A DNA stretch of 64,000 nt. It comes from Pelobates cultripes. Taxonomy: Eukaryota; Chordata; Amphibia; Anura; Pelobatidae. The position numbers were made by a program, and so were the translations under genes. A model generated the notes under the pieces. That model worked only from the letters and a program-made list of their open reading frames with translations. It searched no databases and was not told the origin of the DNA. Below, piece by piece: positions 33,230 through 46,340 of this stretch (within the stretch, counting starts at the first letter, position 1; every line of letters begins with the position of its first letter). The DNA lies in the NCBI GenBank assembly GCA_933207985.1, contig OW240916.1:316579189-316643188 (forward strand). Direction: 5' to 3'.

Positions 33230-35012
33230 CACTCTCATTGGCTGACCACATCAGTTGAGCACTATCAGCCAATGAACATGGCCACGTTTCGGGCTTTGCT
33301 TAGCTCACGTGAGACATTAGGCTTCTGCTGGCACCATAACCACTACATCAGGTTGTAATCGTTATGACGCTTCGAGCACCCTACATGCTAGCGATGCATT
33401 TGACATTTCACATAAATGGTAAACCTACAGAAAATCATGGAAATTAAAGAGTTAAAAGCAGCATCTGTTAACACAAGCAATCAAAATCAGAATGCTTTGT
33501 ATAGCAAGTAACACATTTATCTTAGGTAATCAAACTTTCATCTTAGACCTGTACATTTTGCAGTTCCTCTGAAATTAATAACAATGTTTTTTTTTATTTC
33601 TGTAAAACCTACGCAATTATTTTCATCAGAGTCTATTGTTTCTTTTTTTTTTGTTAATTTCACAAATTCTTTAATTGTATTATTGGGAATTTTTACCCAT
33701 CTCTCATGATGAATATGCTCACTTCTGTTAATGGTAGATTAAACTCTTTTTGTTGTTCTTTAGATAACAAGAACATATGGTTCTAAACTACTGTGTATTT
33801 ACAGCAGGATAATGCACATTAAATATTTAATAACGAAGCAGTCGTTTGATAGAGACTAAATATCTCCATTTTATATATTTGCTACCAGCCTGGTAACATG
33901 GTTTGTAAGCAACCAGTGGAGACTGGTCTACAGGGGCAGGTTATATGCGGCCCCGATAGTTTTTGCAGCAAAAAACCCCAAAACAAAAATAGTAAAATCT
34001 ACTGGTGTGGCAAGGACGTCTGGTGTTGTTAGAAAAGACACGTTGGATCTGATTAGTTCTGCAGCTTCTTCCCTTTCATGACTAGAACTGCTGCTGAGAA
34101 GCTGAGAAGCTAATCACGTGAAGATTTTTTGGACACTTTGAGAAAAACGCCTTGTTCCCTGGGCATAGATTCCTTAGAAATGCTGAGTTTACTCTAACAA
34201 CATTTCTGATGTCACCCATTGACTTTGCATTGAGCCGCCAGATTCTGGATGCCCTAAATGACAGGCCTACATGTTGCCATGTTTTCTGAGGTCTCATTGA
34301 AGTGGTTGTTTTTTCCAAAATATGTGTATCTTTAGGTTTATGGGGTTAAACAGGACATGACCACTAACTGTTGGGTACATGGGCTTAAATAGGAAGAGTC
34401 TAACAAGTCAAGGGCAAATTGGGGGGTAGAATCTAGAGCCCCAATATATTTAAACTTTGCTAGCCAGAAATGTAATTAAAGTGCTAAATGCATTTCTACG
34501 CACCAGTTTCACAGAGTGTTAGAGAGGTATTATTAAGGTACAGGATTTCCTTCATCTTAGTTACTACATTATTCGTTTACTATAACAATGTTACTATTTG
34601 TACCTGTAGTTTACTACAGCATGAGGTAATCATGCGGTTCCCGGACAACTTGGACTGGGGTTTTGAATCACTTTGCAACCCACCAGGAGAGTGCTTTTTG
34701 GAGGGAAGGTGCCTGAGACTAAGGGGAACTAAGGGGAACAAATGCTACCTGAGAGCCAGAAGGAGGACCCCGTATTTTGGACACAGCAGCTCCCGAATGT
34801 TGTCTAGCAAAGCACAAAATACCCTGGAACTATTTTGGGCATAGGATCACGTGTGCGGCCGGTCAGAACTTTAACATGGTGGTGTTTCCCCTTGCAAAGC
34901 AAGTTAAGTTGAGTAGAAGTTGGTTTGCATTATTTCAAAAATATCATTATGTTTCATTAAATGTAATAAACTTTTAAAAAACACGAAGTGAAAATATGAT
35001 GACTGCTGTACT
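33230..35012. other. No recognisable content
   Basis: Mostly AT-rich unassigned DNA. The 118-codon frame at 34488-34844 has no domain and no conserved features. Confidence 0.4.
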
Positions 35013-35520
35013 TTAAAGGGATACTATAGTCACCAGAACTACAGCTTACTGAATTTGTTCTGGTGAGTATAATCATTCCCTTCAGGCTTTTTGCAGTAAA
35101 CACTGTTTTTTCAGCGAAAACGCAGTGTTTACATTACAGCCTAGTGATAACTTCACTGGCCACTCCTCAGATGGCTGTCAGAGATCCTTCCTGGGGCAGT
35201 GCTGCACAGTGTGACTGCCATTCAGTGTCTCCACCCTCTGCATGGAGACATTGAACTTTGATTCAATGCATCTCTATCAGGAGATGTTGATTGGCCAGGG
35301 CTGTGTTTGACTTGTGCTGGGACTGTCCCTGATCTGCCTCCTTGACAGTTATAGCTAATCCAGTGGGAAAGAACTGTGATTGACTGAGAGAATCACTTTT
35401 GTTGATGTCAGCCAAGCAGGCAGATCAGGTGCAGAGCCAGCAACAGCTAACTGGAGTAAAGTTAAGATTGTCACTATATTTGTGTGGGGGGGCTAGATGG
35501 TGTTTTTAGCACAATATAGA
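35013..35520. mobile_element. TTAA/CACTATAG-type MITE, right end lost
   Basis: It starts TTAAAGGGATACTATAGTCACCAG and follows the copy at 28737-29313 closely until about 35520, where the right terminus is missing. Confidence 0.75.
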
Positions 35521-36544
35521 AATGTGAATATTGGTAGTAAAACATTGCAAAAACAAAGCTCAATCATAGCAGCAAAATGACAAAAGTAATTTTTGTCCCC
35601 CATGAGTAATTCGCTAACGGAAAGGACAAAAAGCAAAAAAGTTGGGAAGGAGAAAAAAGGAGGCAATCTAATGGATTTATCAGTAGCCCTAGAAAACCCT
35701 TGGCACAGTGCCTGAGGTTGGTAGTGAGTTTAGTCCAGGCTCCTAGGAAATGAAGAAAGAAGAGTCCACAACTTGGCTTGAGGTGAGATAAAGGAGATAA
35801 TTTGTCCTTCAGCATCTCCCCCCAGGTAGAGAGAGGAACAATACAAAAAGCAATGGATGTAGTTGTTTCTGTTTGGCTCAGGACCTAAAGAATTAACTTG
35901 CCTTTCAAACTACTAAACACTTTTTCTAAGATTCAACCTTCTTCCAAGTAATGGGCACACAGGGAATTAAAGAACAAGCATATATCCTCTGGGCTTTTAC
36001 ATGTGATTTGATGACACTAGGCTGCCCACCATGTTTTCTTGATGAAAGCCATTCATCATCTGTAGGTAGTGGAGGAGAGGTAGAGCACATCCAAGTGTCC
36101 TCATTGAGACCAGGTCTGGCACTGCCACCAGTTTCGTTGGACTGTGATGTGCCGTAATTAACGTAAAAACTCCTTGGTGTGTTTTACAAGGAGATCCCTC
36201 GAGCATTCTCTACATATTTCCATGACTCATCAATACTGCTATTTTTGTAAACTCGATAAAAAGTAAATGTGTGCCAGCACTTTTTATGCTGCCTGCTTTC
36301 TTGCAGCGCGTACATTTTAAAAATAACTATCCAGAAAACAGTTACTCTTGCCATCTGCTCCTGATGCACATTCATTTTTTTTTCTCTCTAATTGCCATCA
36401 ATACAAACATGCACACAAATGCAAATGGAAACAATCTCTTAATTTCCGTTGCTAAAGAAAATGAATCAAAATAAATTCTCATACTTAAATCCAGATATTT
36501 ATTGCTGTATACATACATTAGCAAAACAGTTTTAGTTCTTGCTT
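35521..36544. other. No recognisable content
   Basis: No gene or repeat terminus was recognised. Confidence 0.4.
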
Positions 36545-36945
36545 TAAGGACAGCTTTGAGGACCCAGACCACTTATCGTAATGAAGTGGTCTGTGTGCAG
36601 TGCCTCTGGAAATTTGCTCCCGTAGTGTTAGAATTAGTTGTTTTGGAGATATGGCAATCTTTATTTTGTGGAGCGCAACCTACCTGTAGGGTTTTTACAC
36701 TGACAGCCACTAGATGGTGTTTCCACAGTGAGAACCGAGTGAGACAAAGTTCTTGCCGTTCTATGAGAAGCTTTTGATTGGCAAATCACGGCGCTTGGGA
36801 TCCATGTACTTTCCATCCTCAATGCTTCTCTATAACAAGCATTTGATCGTGTAAAATGGTCAAGCCTGATGATCAGGTGGAGAGGAGTGCAGATAAGATC
36901 ATGTCTCAGAGCTGGATTACAGGTAAGTAACGGGTTAATTTTATA
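36545..36945. mobile_element. MITE fragment (AGACCACTT hairpin type)
   Basis: The subterminal hairpin CAGACCACTT...AAGTGGTCTG and the CCACTAGATGG and CTATGAG...GCTTTTGATTGGC blocks place it with the TTAA MITEs. Both termini are eroded. Confidence 0.5.
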
Positions 36946-36961
36946 GTTCTTTTTTTTTTTT

Positions 36962-38521
36962 TATAGATGGATGCAATGGGATCCATAAAAGTTGTGACAT
37001 TACTTTGGTATCTAACTATCGCACGATATCATTGCTTCCAGTATTGTCAAAAATCTTGGAAATATGCGTCCACACGCAACTATGTGAATATTATCAACAA
37101 TCAAATTATCTGACCCCTGATCAATCAGGCTTTCGCCCAAATCACTCAACTTCAACTGCTCTCTTAAAAGTTTGCAATGACATCCAAACTGGCATGGAAC
37201 TGGCATGGAACACCTAACTGGAGCTATTTTCCTTGATTTTGCAAAGGCCTTTGACACAGCAGACCATGACATTCTACTGCACAAACCTAAAAAGTCAGGT
37301 ATTGGTGATCGTTTTGATCATATGTCTCAGACCGATTGCAATATGTGGCCATTTCTGATAGCGCTTCCCTCCCTCTCCCAGTCACGTGTGGGGTTCCCCA
37401 AGGCTCCATACTCGGCCCCCTGCTATTCACATTATTTATAAATGATCTGCCTAACGTCTTCAAATCCTCAACTGTACACATGTATGCAGACGACACTGTA
37501 ATCTATGCTAATAAACCCAATCTACCGCAGTTTAAGGCTGTGCTCCAAAACCAATTCATAGAGGTACAAAAGTGAATAGCGGTTAGCAAACTCTTCCTAA
37601 ACACTGACAAAACAGTTGCAATGATCTTTGGAGCTGTACCTAAATTACGTAAACTACAAAATCAACAACTATGTATCAGAACAAATTGAAATAGCACACT
37701 AACAGCAGTCTGTTTTTTCAAATATCTAAGTATGTTGCTAGAACCCAGTCTATCCTTTGGCCTTCACGTTGAAAAAATCTCTTCAAAACTTTACCCAAAA
37801 CTAGTTGCCCTGTACAGAAACAAATCCTACCTAAGCCCTACAGTAAGGAAACAGATAGTGCAACAAATGCTAATGCCGGTCATTGATTATGGGGATGTAG
37901 TGTACGCACCTGCATCGCAAACCCACCTTAATAAACTTAATACATTATATAATTAGTTCTGCCGCCTTGTACTAGAATGTAATTACTTAACCCACCATTG
38001 TGACATGTTAAAAGAGCTAAACTGGCTGTTGGTGGAATCCTGACGCACTCTTCATCTTTCCAGCCTTGTGCATAAGAGTGTTTCTGGGAAGCTCCCACCC
38101 TACCTGAGTAGAATGCTCTCCCCAGCTGTTCCCACGTCCTATAACCTCCGATCCAGTACTAGCGCGATATTTAGCATACCGTAATACAAAATAAAGTGTC
38201 TCGATCCGCCTTTTCCTACAGGACACCGCAATTATGGAATAACCTCAGGGACACAGTCAAATCTTCATTCAATCTAAAATCTTTTAAGAGATCTATAGCA
38301 ATATACCTCAGCACAGAATGCACCTGTCATGGTTGAATATATTTATTACCAGTTATGTGTTAAATTTATATATGTGTGTATATATATAGTTTGTATATTG
38401 TATTTTTGTAATATTGTATCCTATTGTAACAATGCAATGTTTTGTGGACCCAGGACATACTTGAAGACAAGAGAAATCTCAATGTATCCATCCTGGTAAA
38501 ATATTTTATAAATAAATAAAT
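36962..38521 (+). pseudogene. 5'-truncated LINE with broken RT (Rex1/CR1-like)
   Basis: Frames on the plus strand give an RT in pieces: NYRTISLLPVLSKILE and FRPNHST (37005-37190), AIFLDFAKAFDTADHD (37205-37270), CGVPQGSILGPLLFTLFIND (37380-37450), MYADDTVIY (37480-37510), then a thumb/C-terminal part (37732-37956). An 11-bp tandem duplication (CTGGCATGGAA, 37189-37210) shifts the frame, and stops follow near 37574 and 37688. The 3' UTR ends in CCATCCTGGTAAAATATTTTATAAATAAATAAA. Another copy of that end lies at 52985-53155. The endonuclease is missing. Confidence 0.85.
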
Positions 38522-40105
38522 GACCCGACTAATTGTTTGGGTTAATACAATATTTTGGGGGCGCTATGTAATGTTCCTTTAACGTTTACCTAGCATAATT
38601 TTTTCCAATGTAGTGTTCCTTTAGCAAAGTTACATAAAGGGAAAAAAATGACCTATAAACTAACTGGGGTCATGAAAACTCAAATCAAAGTGCTAGATTG
38701 GCTGAGGGTACGGGGAAACTGCAAAATCAAACAAGACCAGGGACAAAATATCACCCTCCTCCCCTAAATGAATGTGTAACAGAAAACACTATTGGCCTAC
38801 TTAGAACGGACAACCAGCTGATTGTGCATTGCATTTTTATAATTTATCCACAAGAGGGCAACTCACATAATCAACTGGTGAGTTTCTCCAGTGATTAAAT
38901 TCTCAGGAAAGGCGTCTCATTATGATGGGCATCGTCTACATGTTCCATTGGCTGAGCAGTCTGCTTGTAGAAGGCAGACAGAGGTGGAGCATCTCAGTAA
39001 GGGGTAAATCCTTTTTCAAGAATTGCTCCCTATCTACCCACTGGCTGGATGTTTGTCATATGTCAGACTGCAGGTCATAGTGAATCTCTATTACCCCAGG
39101 AAATAGCTTCATCACAAAGGTCCAAATTATCTAAACCTAATGAGAAGACTAGAGTTTTGGGCTGTCTTGATTGACAGCATGACTCTAGATAGGGATACAC
39201 ACAGCAGCTTAAAAAGTAATGTGTTCTTCTCCAAGTAACCGTAGGAGCCCCAGGCTGACTGAACAATGCTTCTAAAACAGAACAGGATTGCGACAGAATT
39301 GATTATCAAGGAATTCCTAATCATAAAATATTGGGGAGATAGAGACCTTTTTCATCTCAGCTTACATTTTGTAAATCCAGTTTATCAATCGAATTCACCA
39401 TAATTTGCTACTTTTTGAATAAACCTCTTGATGTCTGGGAGAGAAAGGAAAGACCCCTGGAATATAGGGCCATGTGAATGTTGTTATCACACCTACATGC
39501 CATATCGGTAACTATCGCACACCACTATAGATTGTGCTTCACCTGTGCTACATTTACTTTCTAAATCCTACATACACAGCAGCAATGTACCCCATTTTGT
39601 GTCAAGTCTTTTAATAACTTTGCTGTTGTTAACGTTAGTTTGAAATGGGGTGCACTGATTTTTGTGTGATATAAATATATTCACAGTGGAGCAGATAGCC
39701 AGCATTTTTTAACTTATTAATTTACTTTCCTAGTAATTTGTTGTCATCTGTTTGGAATGCAGTATGGGTAATGCATGAATTTAAACACAGTGCCATATAT
39801 AAAAGCTCAGATATAAATTGCATACAAAGATAATAGATGTGCGTTTTGTCTATAGAAGATTTATGTTCGTGTATTTATTAGCAGCATTCCGCTTCAGGTG
39901 TCTGCTCATTCCACTGTTTCTGATTAGACTGGTACAGGAAACATTTTTCAGGAACTCTGGACCTGAGTGACATTGATTCTTGGATTTTCAGTAAACACAT
40001 TTGACATGTTTCTGTTTCTTGTGATAAATGTAGAACAAGCATTTATTTATTTATTTATGTTTTCTTTTATCAAAAGTGGCTGTGTTACGTTTGGGGAACT
40101 TTGCA
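38522..40105. other. No recognisable content
   Basis: Unassigned DNA. An (ATTT)n run lies near 40040-40060. Confidence 0.4.
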
Positions 40106-40388
40106 TGTTACATAGAAACATAGAATGTGACGGCAGCTAAGAACCATTCGGCCCATCTAGTCTGCCCAATTTTCTAAATACTTTCATTAGTCCCTGGCCT
40201 TATCTTATAGTTAGTGTTGCCTTATGCCTATCCCATGCATGCTTAAACTCATTTACTGTGTTAACCTCTAACACTACAGCTGGAAGGCTATTGCATGCAT
40301 CCACTACCCTCTCAGTAAAGTAATACTTCCTAAACCTTTGCCCCTCTAATTTAAGTCCTCTTATTGTGGTAGTTTTTCCTCATTTTAA
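40106..40388 (-). pseudogene. L2/CR1-like LINE 3' end
   Basis: On the minus strand a frame reads RKYYFTERVVDACNSLPA, then TVNEFKHAWDRH, the extreme C-terminus of L2/CR1-type RT proteins. It is followed by GGCAGACTAGATGGGCCGAATGG and a TTCTATGTTTCTATGTAAC tail. It is 5'-truncated to under 300 bp. Confidence 0.8.
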
Positions 40389-41756
40389 ATATAGTCTCCT
40401 CCTTTATTGTGCTGTTTCAGAGACCTCTGTAGGTGACATCCCCACATGCTGTACAATGGCTGTGTGATTTGAAGCAGAATGGAGATATACTCACCTGGGT
40501 CACACTATGTACATTCCACAGCCCTCAGTGCGTCATTCACCAGGAACCATGTCAATGCTGTTCTCTTGCACACAATGAGACTGTGCATCCGCCATAGCAT
40601 AACTCTCACGATTTGCAAGGAGACGCCATTTTTCTGCAGCAATTGTTAGTGATCAATGTGAGAATCAAGAAAACCTGATGGGTGAAGCTCCAAATTACTA
40701 AATAACAAAGTAACTGCTACTTTGTCTCATGACTATTTTTGATTGCATTGGACGTATTTCATAAATATTTAAACTTTCTGAAATTCTCAGAAATGATATT
40801 GCCATAACAGAGCTGCTTTCAAATTAAATCACCTATGAAACCTTATAAAAAATAGATAAGTAATAATAGTAAAATACAGGGGTGGCAAGTTTCTAGTGCG
40901 TTGTGTTGGAAGCAGCTTAGACAACCCAAACCAGTGTCTCTCGATTCTGGTCCGACAAAAGATGTGTGTGATGGAAGAACAGAGTAGCACCTAGAGAATT
41001 CTCATACGTTGATAGATATATAAAGAAAAAAAGAGAAAATACAGCAGAATATAGTGCAGTATCTCAGGTGCAAGTGGTTGTAAGAAAAAAGGAAATGTCC
41101 TTATATAGAATAAGCTCTACTTTAATGCACCTGGGAGGTACAATTCCAGCCTGGGATATCTGATGTGTTCTTTAATCCAATTTCAAGTCCTCCAAGGAGT
41201 ATGTAAATTAAGCAGAAAACAAATCCCAATCTTGTGTAGCATATTTGGTACAACCGGCTCCCAGAAAGCAGCATAACGTGGTATAATCCCCACTTAAGGA
41301 TCTTGTTGGCTGGTTGACAATCTCATGGTGTATTATGTAAAAATAACAGAATAAGAAATATAGTGCTCACTGTTATAAATCAACAACAAAACAAGTATTG
41401 CCGAAATACCGAGCAAAATAGAGGCTCAGGTGGTATGTTCCCGACCAAAGGAATATGTTTTCAGGCTACAAAGAAAAGTCAGGCCTGGTCCAGGAAGATT
41501 GTTGAAATAAATTAATTTATTTGAAAAAAATATATCTTCAATGGTAAAATAAAGTGATGCTTTTCACCTTCAACAATGCTTTCTCAAAGTGTTACATACA
41601 CCTGGACATACACAGTATATATAGGTAGCACAATTTCAGATTTAATGATCACACGATGGTCACATGACATAGTTATGTGAACAAAAATTAATTAACTTAA
41701 TATACTTTAAACCAGCTAATAAACTTTATAGCAGAGTGGGTTAGTAAAAAAGAGTT
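40389..41756. other. No recognisable content
   Basis: No gene or element end identified. Confidence 0.4.
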
Positions 41757-42137
41757 ACCATCTCTCCCCGAAAATAAAGCTGGGTTTTACATAAATTTTT
41801 TCCCTGAAAAATGCACTAGGGCTTATTTTCAGGGATAAACAATAGTAAGCATATGCTAGAAAGCAGGTATACATTCGGGGGAATTTCCCCCGAACACTGA
41901 CCAGTTCTTTAGGGCATGGAATCCCGCAAATCTATGTTTGGGGAAACTTTCCCAAACATAGATTGGCTGACTTGTGAATGGAAGCCCACGAATCTATGTT
42001 CAGGGAAAATTCATCAAACATAGATTAGCGAACTAGCTACTAGGGTATATTTTCAGGGTAGGGCTTATATTATAAGCATCTCTCAAAATAAGCTAGGGCT
42101 TATTGACGGGAGATGTATTTTTCTGGGAAAACAGGGT
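41757..42137. mobile_element. hAT-like MITE (CCCCGAAAATAA type)
   Basis: The left part has CTCCCCGAAAATAAAGC and the right part GGGCTTATATTATAAGC and TAGGGCTTATT, an inverted arrangement known from a widespread vertebrate hAT MITE group. Two internal hairpins share the arms AATCTATGTTTG/CAAACATAGATT (about 41929-41966 and 41990-42028). Confidence 0.6.
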
Positions 42138-42695
42138 ATTAAAAAGAAAATAATTGTGTGCTTATGTAAAAAATAACAAAAAACAAGATGGCGCCGTCAA
42201 GGCAAATGTGAACAGTGATGGATGTATTTTGTCTATTCCGTTATAACCAGTACTTTGTGAAAATTCTTAATCCTGTAGTTTGTATAGAATGTGGATGGAA
42301 AAGTGCGGGTTTTAATGCAGACACGGAATTCATCAGGGCGATTTCCATTACCATTGCAGTCAGAATTTGGTTAATTTGTTTAATGAATAACTTTGTAAGA
42401 AATTAGTTTAGCTATAAACCCAATGATCTGTTCAGTTATGATTGGCTACCAAAAATCATCTAATTGAGGCAAAATCCTAATCATTGATCGATTGAATCAC
42501 TGATTGACGAATACTGTTCAAAAACACCAACATATTTGTAGAAAGGAATCATAGCAATACTTTTTAAAATCTATTTATTAAGGAATTAATCCAACATCAC
42601 TTTTAATGACTAAATATTCATGCCATTTTATGAAAAAGAAAAAAAATAGGTTGTGAATGAAAAAAACAACAAACCTCATATCTAGTAATATGTAT
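42138..42695. other. No recognisable content
   Basis: No gene recognised. The 63-codon frame at 42215 has no domain. Confidence 0.4.
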
Positions 42696-43973
42696 TTAAA
42701 GGACCACTATAGTGCCAGGAAAACATACTCGTGCCCCCACCCTCAGGTTCCCCCTCCCGCCGGGTGTTACACTACTTGGGTTATTTGGATTGGAACTCAA
42801 CTGCAGCTTGTAAACTCCCTAATTACAATAGTGAAGAAACTGAGAATCTTTAAAGTATCAATACTGTAGCTTTAAGAAAAGAGAGAATTGCTGGTAACTT
42901 GATTCAAACAAAGTTTTAATAAGTGTTAAACTTAAATGAATTGCATTTAGGCAATTATCCAATAAGAATAAGTGCAAGTAATCAACAACACAAAGTTCAT
43001 TAATAAGTATTTCCTCAGAGATGCATTAAGTAACATTCTTTAGGTTAATGAGAATAATCTCCAATAGCAAGTAGCTGAGAATATTTGCAAAGCAAGAACA
43101 GTTCATAGTGAACAAACATGATGGGAGTTGTCCTCCATATAATTAGTAGTTTGTAGCAATGAAGATTTGAGTAAGCAAGCATTAGTTCATTATTAAATGA
43201 TAATGTAGACAAATAGCTGAAAGTTATACTTAAGGTTAATGTGAGTAGTCCTCCAATAGTTCAGAGATATTGTCCACTTGTAAAGTAAGTGAGTTTCTAT
43301 TCTCCAGTAATCCTCTGTGGCATGAAACAGACTTGTCTTAGCCCAGAAGGCTAGGATGACTTCAGAGTTTGTAGAGCCGGCGTGCCCCAGAAGCCGGCGT
43401 GCATACCCGGAAGTAGGACCCACATTGCCAGAGCCTGCGGAGAGGTAAGTCTGGCGGAAGTAGCTCCCAGTATCACCAAGCACCCTCTCTCTGGCGCGGT
43501 CTCCCTAAATACCATCAGAGCTGCGTCAGAGGGGGGCGTGGTCCGGCTACGCACAGCGGAGTGCCGACCCCGGAAGTGTTACCGCATGACACCGGGCTGG
43601 ATTGAGAGGAAGGGGTTAAACTTACCTCTTTCTCCAGCGCCAGGCGGGGAGCTCTCCTCCTCCTCTTCGGCTGAATGCGCATGCGCAGCAGGAGTTGCAC
43701 GCACATTCATCCAGTCTCATAGGAAAGCATTTACAATGCTTTCCTATGGACGCTGGCATCTTCTCATTGTGATTTTCACAGTGAGAAGCACGCAAGCGCC
43801 TCTAGCGGCTGTCAATGAGACAGCCACTAGAGACTGGATTAACCCTAACATAAACATAGCAGTTTCTCTGAAACTGCTATGTTTATAGAAAAAAGGGTTA
43901 AACCTAGCTGGACCAGGCACCCGGACTACCTCCTTAAGCTAAAGTGGTCTGGGTGCCTATAGTGATCTTTTAA
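42696..43973. mobile_element. TTAA-type MITE interrupted by a solo LTR
   Basis: It begins TTAAAGGACCACTATAGTGCC and ends CTATAGTGATCTTTTAA. Its halves align to the 9081-9583 copy on either side of a foreign 827-bp insertion (42765-43591). Confidence 0.85.
42765..43591. mobile_element. Solo LTR with 5-bp TSD CCGGG
   Basis: It starts TGTTACACTAC and ends CCGCATGACA, with the exact duplication CCGGG at 42760-42764 and 43592-43596. The same family occurs at 51089-51814. A TATTTAGGGAGACCGCGCC on the minus strand could be its promoter, so it may read minus, but this is uncertain. No gag or pol. Confidence 0.85.
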
Positions 43974-44985
43974 GCCAGGCTATGTTTAGTTGTAAAAATA
44001 AAGATAAAACATATAAACGTATAAAGTAACATGTGAGTCATAGCGGCTGATCCAGAACTGGCTCAGGTGTCTTATATTCCTGGCAGACAGCAGTGATAAA
44101 TAACCGTTGTCAGATACAATAAGATCTCCAGCTGCTGAGATATGACTCGAAGTCACTGACTGTCTCAGACAAAGTGTATTGCATCATCCGCTCACAATGA
44201 AAACAGGATTTATTAATATGATCAAATATTGTCATACACAGCGGAGACTGGTGACTCTGTAGGCTGGCGTCTCACACATATCATTTATGGAATAACAGGA
44301 GCAAGATGTATAAAGAACACATTCGGAAGCAATGATAGCTTATGTATATTAGAACTGAAAACTCCCTCTTTTAACAGCGTTAATTCTATATTTTAGTCAG
44401 ATTAGTGAATTGGAGAGTTGGTGGCATGATTTACAAGATTCACATAAACAGCACTGAAGATTGATAATAAATTACACCAAGCCGCCAAACCTTCAACTAC
44501 TACCTCTATTAAACAACAACTTTCTATTCATTATTCACATTTTACTATTTTTAACGAATTAGACACTATTCAAACACAGGTTGAACAACTTGCAGTCGTT
44601 AGATCAGATTATTAATTGTTTATTATTTCACCACTAGTCAACCTCCCTTAATTCTGCAGTAAGGAAAAGGCTTACAAACTTTTCTGAATTTCATAATTTA
44701 CCGACCTCCTGTTGTCCTGGAAAATGTACGTTCTAATAACGTGGCAAATCTTATCACTGTCCTGAATAATTTACTGGAGTGCCCAGTGGACAAGATTACT
44801 CGCTCTGCCTTTTGCTACCTTGGTGAGATAAACATGACTCAGGAACCCTTACCTAACACAGCAACATTCTAATGGGGGGGGGAGAAAAATGGACAATCAC
44901 CAAAAACACTGTCTATTATCTCCAATAAAAGATAAGGTATGTAGGAAACCTATGTTATTATTATGTTTTATATAATGCTAATATC
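43974..44985. other. No recognisable content
   Basis: AT-rich unassigned sequence. Confidence 0.4.
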
Positions 44986-45358
44986 ACCCAGCCTCCACTC
45001 CTTCAAAAAAATCTTTGAAAACTCACTTCTTCATTAAAGCGTATCAATTAAACTGTCAGCAGATTTCTCATCCCCCACCCCATGACTCCGTTCCTGCACC
45101 TGTCAAAAATGACCTACCAAGCACTCAATAAACCCTTCTGTAACAAACTATTTAATTCCCCTACTTTAACCCTTTGTGTCACTATACCCCACTCCCTCTA
45201 GCATGTAAGCTCATCGAGCAGGGTCCTCAACCCCCTCTGTTCCTGTACGTCAGTGGTCTGATCTCAATTATGTGTCTGTTAGTCCACCCATTGTACAGCA
45301 CTACAGAATTTGTTGGCGCCATATAAATAATAAAATAATAATAATAATAATAATAATT
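44986..45358 (+). mobile_element. LINE 3' end with ATA-repeat tail
   Basis: SLHSFKKIFEN-like codons lead into a 3' UTR with GCATGTAAGCTCATCGAGCAGG and TTGTTGGCGCCATATAAATAA, then an (ATA)n tail at about 45325-45357. It is the same family as 5030-5606 and is 5'-truncated. Confidence 0.75.
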
Positions 45359-45404
45359 ATGCAGTGCCTTACAAACATAGGGTTGCCAGAATTTTTCTCT
45401 GTAC

Positions 45405-45760
45405 AGATTAAGATTATGAACTGCAATACCAGCGCTGGCCAGTAGGGTTCACTGTGTGTTGAGGCAGGCAAGGATAAAATATACTGACTGAATCAAAGGG
45501 AGTGCAGCACTGCACAGCAACTTCAGCCAGCAGTTCTCAGCCTGCAGGCAGACTGCGTATCAGGTAACTGAGGGATGGGGGATACAAGTAAGATGAAAAG
45601 GTACAAGGAGAGACAGTGGGAGACAAGGAGGGTGTGAGTTTGCCCAGGAGAACTGACAGAGTGGGGGTTGATACAGGAGGTGAGTCAAGACGAGGGTTTG
45701 GACAAGATGAGAAATACAGATAGGGGTTTGGAAATTAGACAGAAGGAGGGACAGTTGGGA
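45405..45760. repeat. Diverged relative of the hAT-like interior at 27.5 kb
   Basis: Blocks such as GCAATACCAGCGCTGGCCAGTA, TCACTGTGTGT, ACAGCAACTTC and GGGATGGGGG occur in the same order as at about 27545-27740. Here the purine-rich GGAGACA units are few and not expanded. Confidence 0.6.
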
Positions 45761-46340
45761 ATTTGGACAGAAGGAGAGACAAAGATTGAGGGGTTTGATT
45801 TTTCAACTGTATACCACACATTTTTGCTCTACACCTCCCACCCCACACCCCACCGCCTCTCCATCGTTTGCCCCTCCTAGCTGCAGGGGCGTGTGTATCG
45901 ATAGGCAAACAAGGCATCCGCCCCCAAACGCCCAGGCAGATCCCTTGCTTGCTTCGCGTCCTGGGGGGGCTCAAGAGCTGGCCGGCTGGCCACTTTTGAG
46001 CCCCCCCCGAGGCTGGCGGCGGGCAGTGGGCAGTGAGGGAGCATACTTACCTGAGCTCTTCCTGCTCAGCTCCCTCCGCGCCGCTTAATGAAGCCGGGAG
46101 CCAGAATATGACGTCAGACCGTCTCCCAGCATCACTCAGCGCCGCCTACACAGCCTGTGCGCCCCCTGCCTGCCTGACCAGCAGCCCTACTTGACTGCAG
46201 GTAAGCAGTCCACTCCAGCTCTCCCAGGGAGGCTGGGTGGATTTAAAATAAAATTAAAAAAATATTAGTTTGTGAGTGTTGTTGGAAATGTCTGTGTGTG
46301 TGTGTCTGTGAGTGTGTATGTCTAAGTGAATGTGTATGTG

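Noticed and set aside
34488..34844. 118-codon frame as possible host exon
   Set aside because: No domain, no splice-flanked conservation visible, and surrounding sequence is non-coding.
42325..42375. CCTGATGAATT on the minus strand as another hammerhead
   Set aside because: No GAAA after a closing stem and no stem I pairing; it fits only CUGAUGA.
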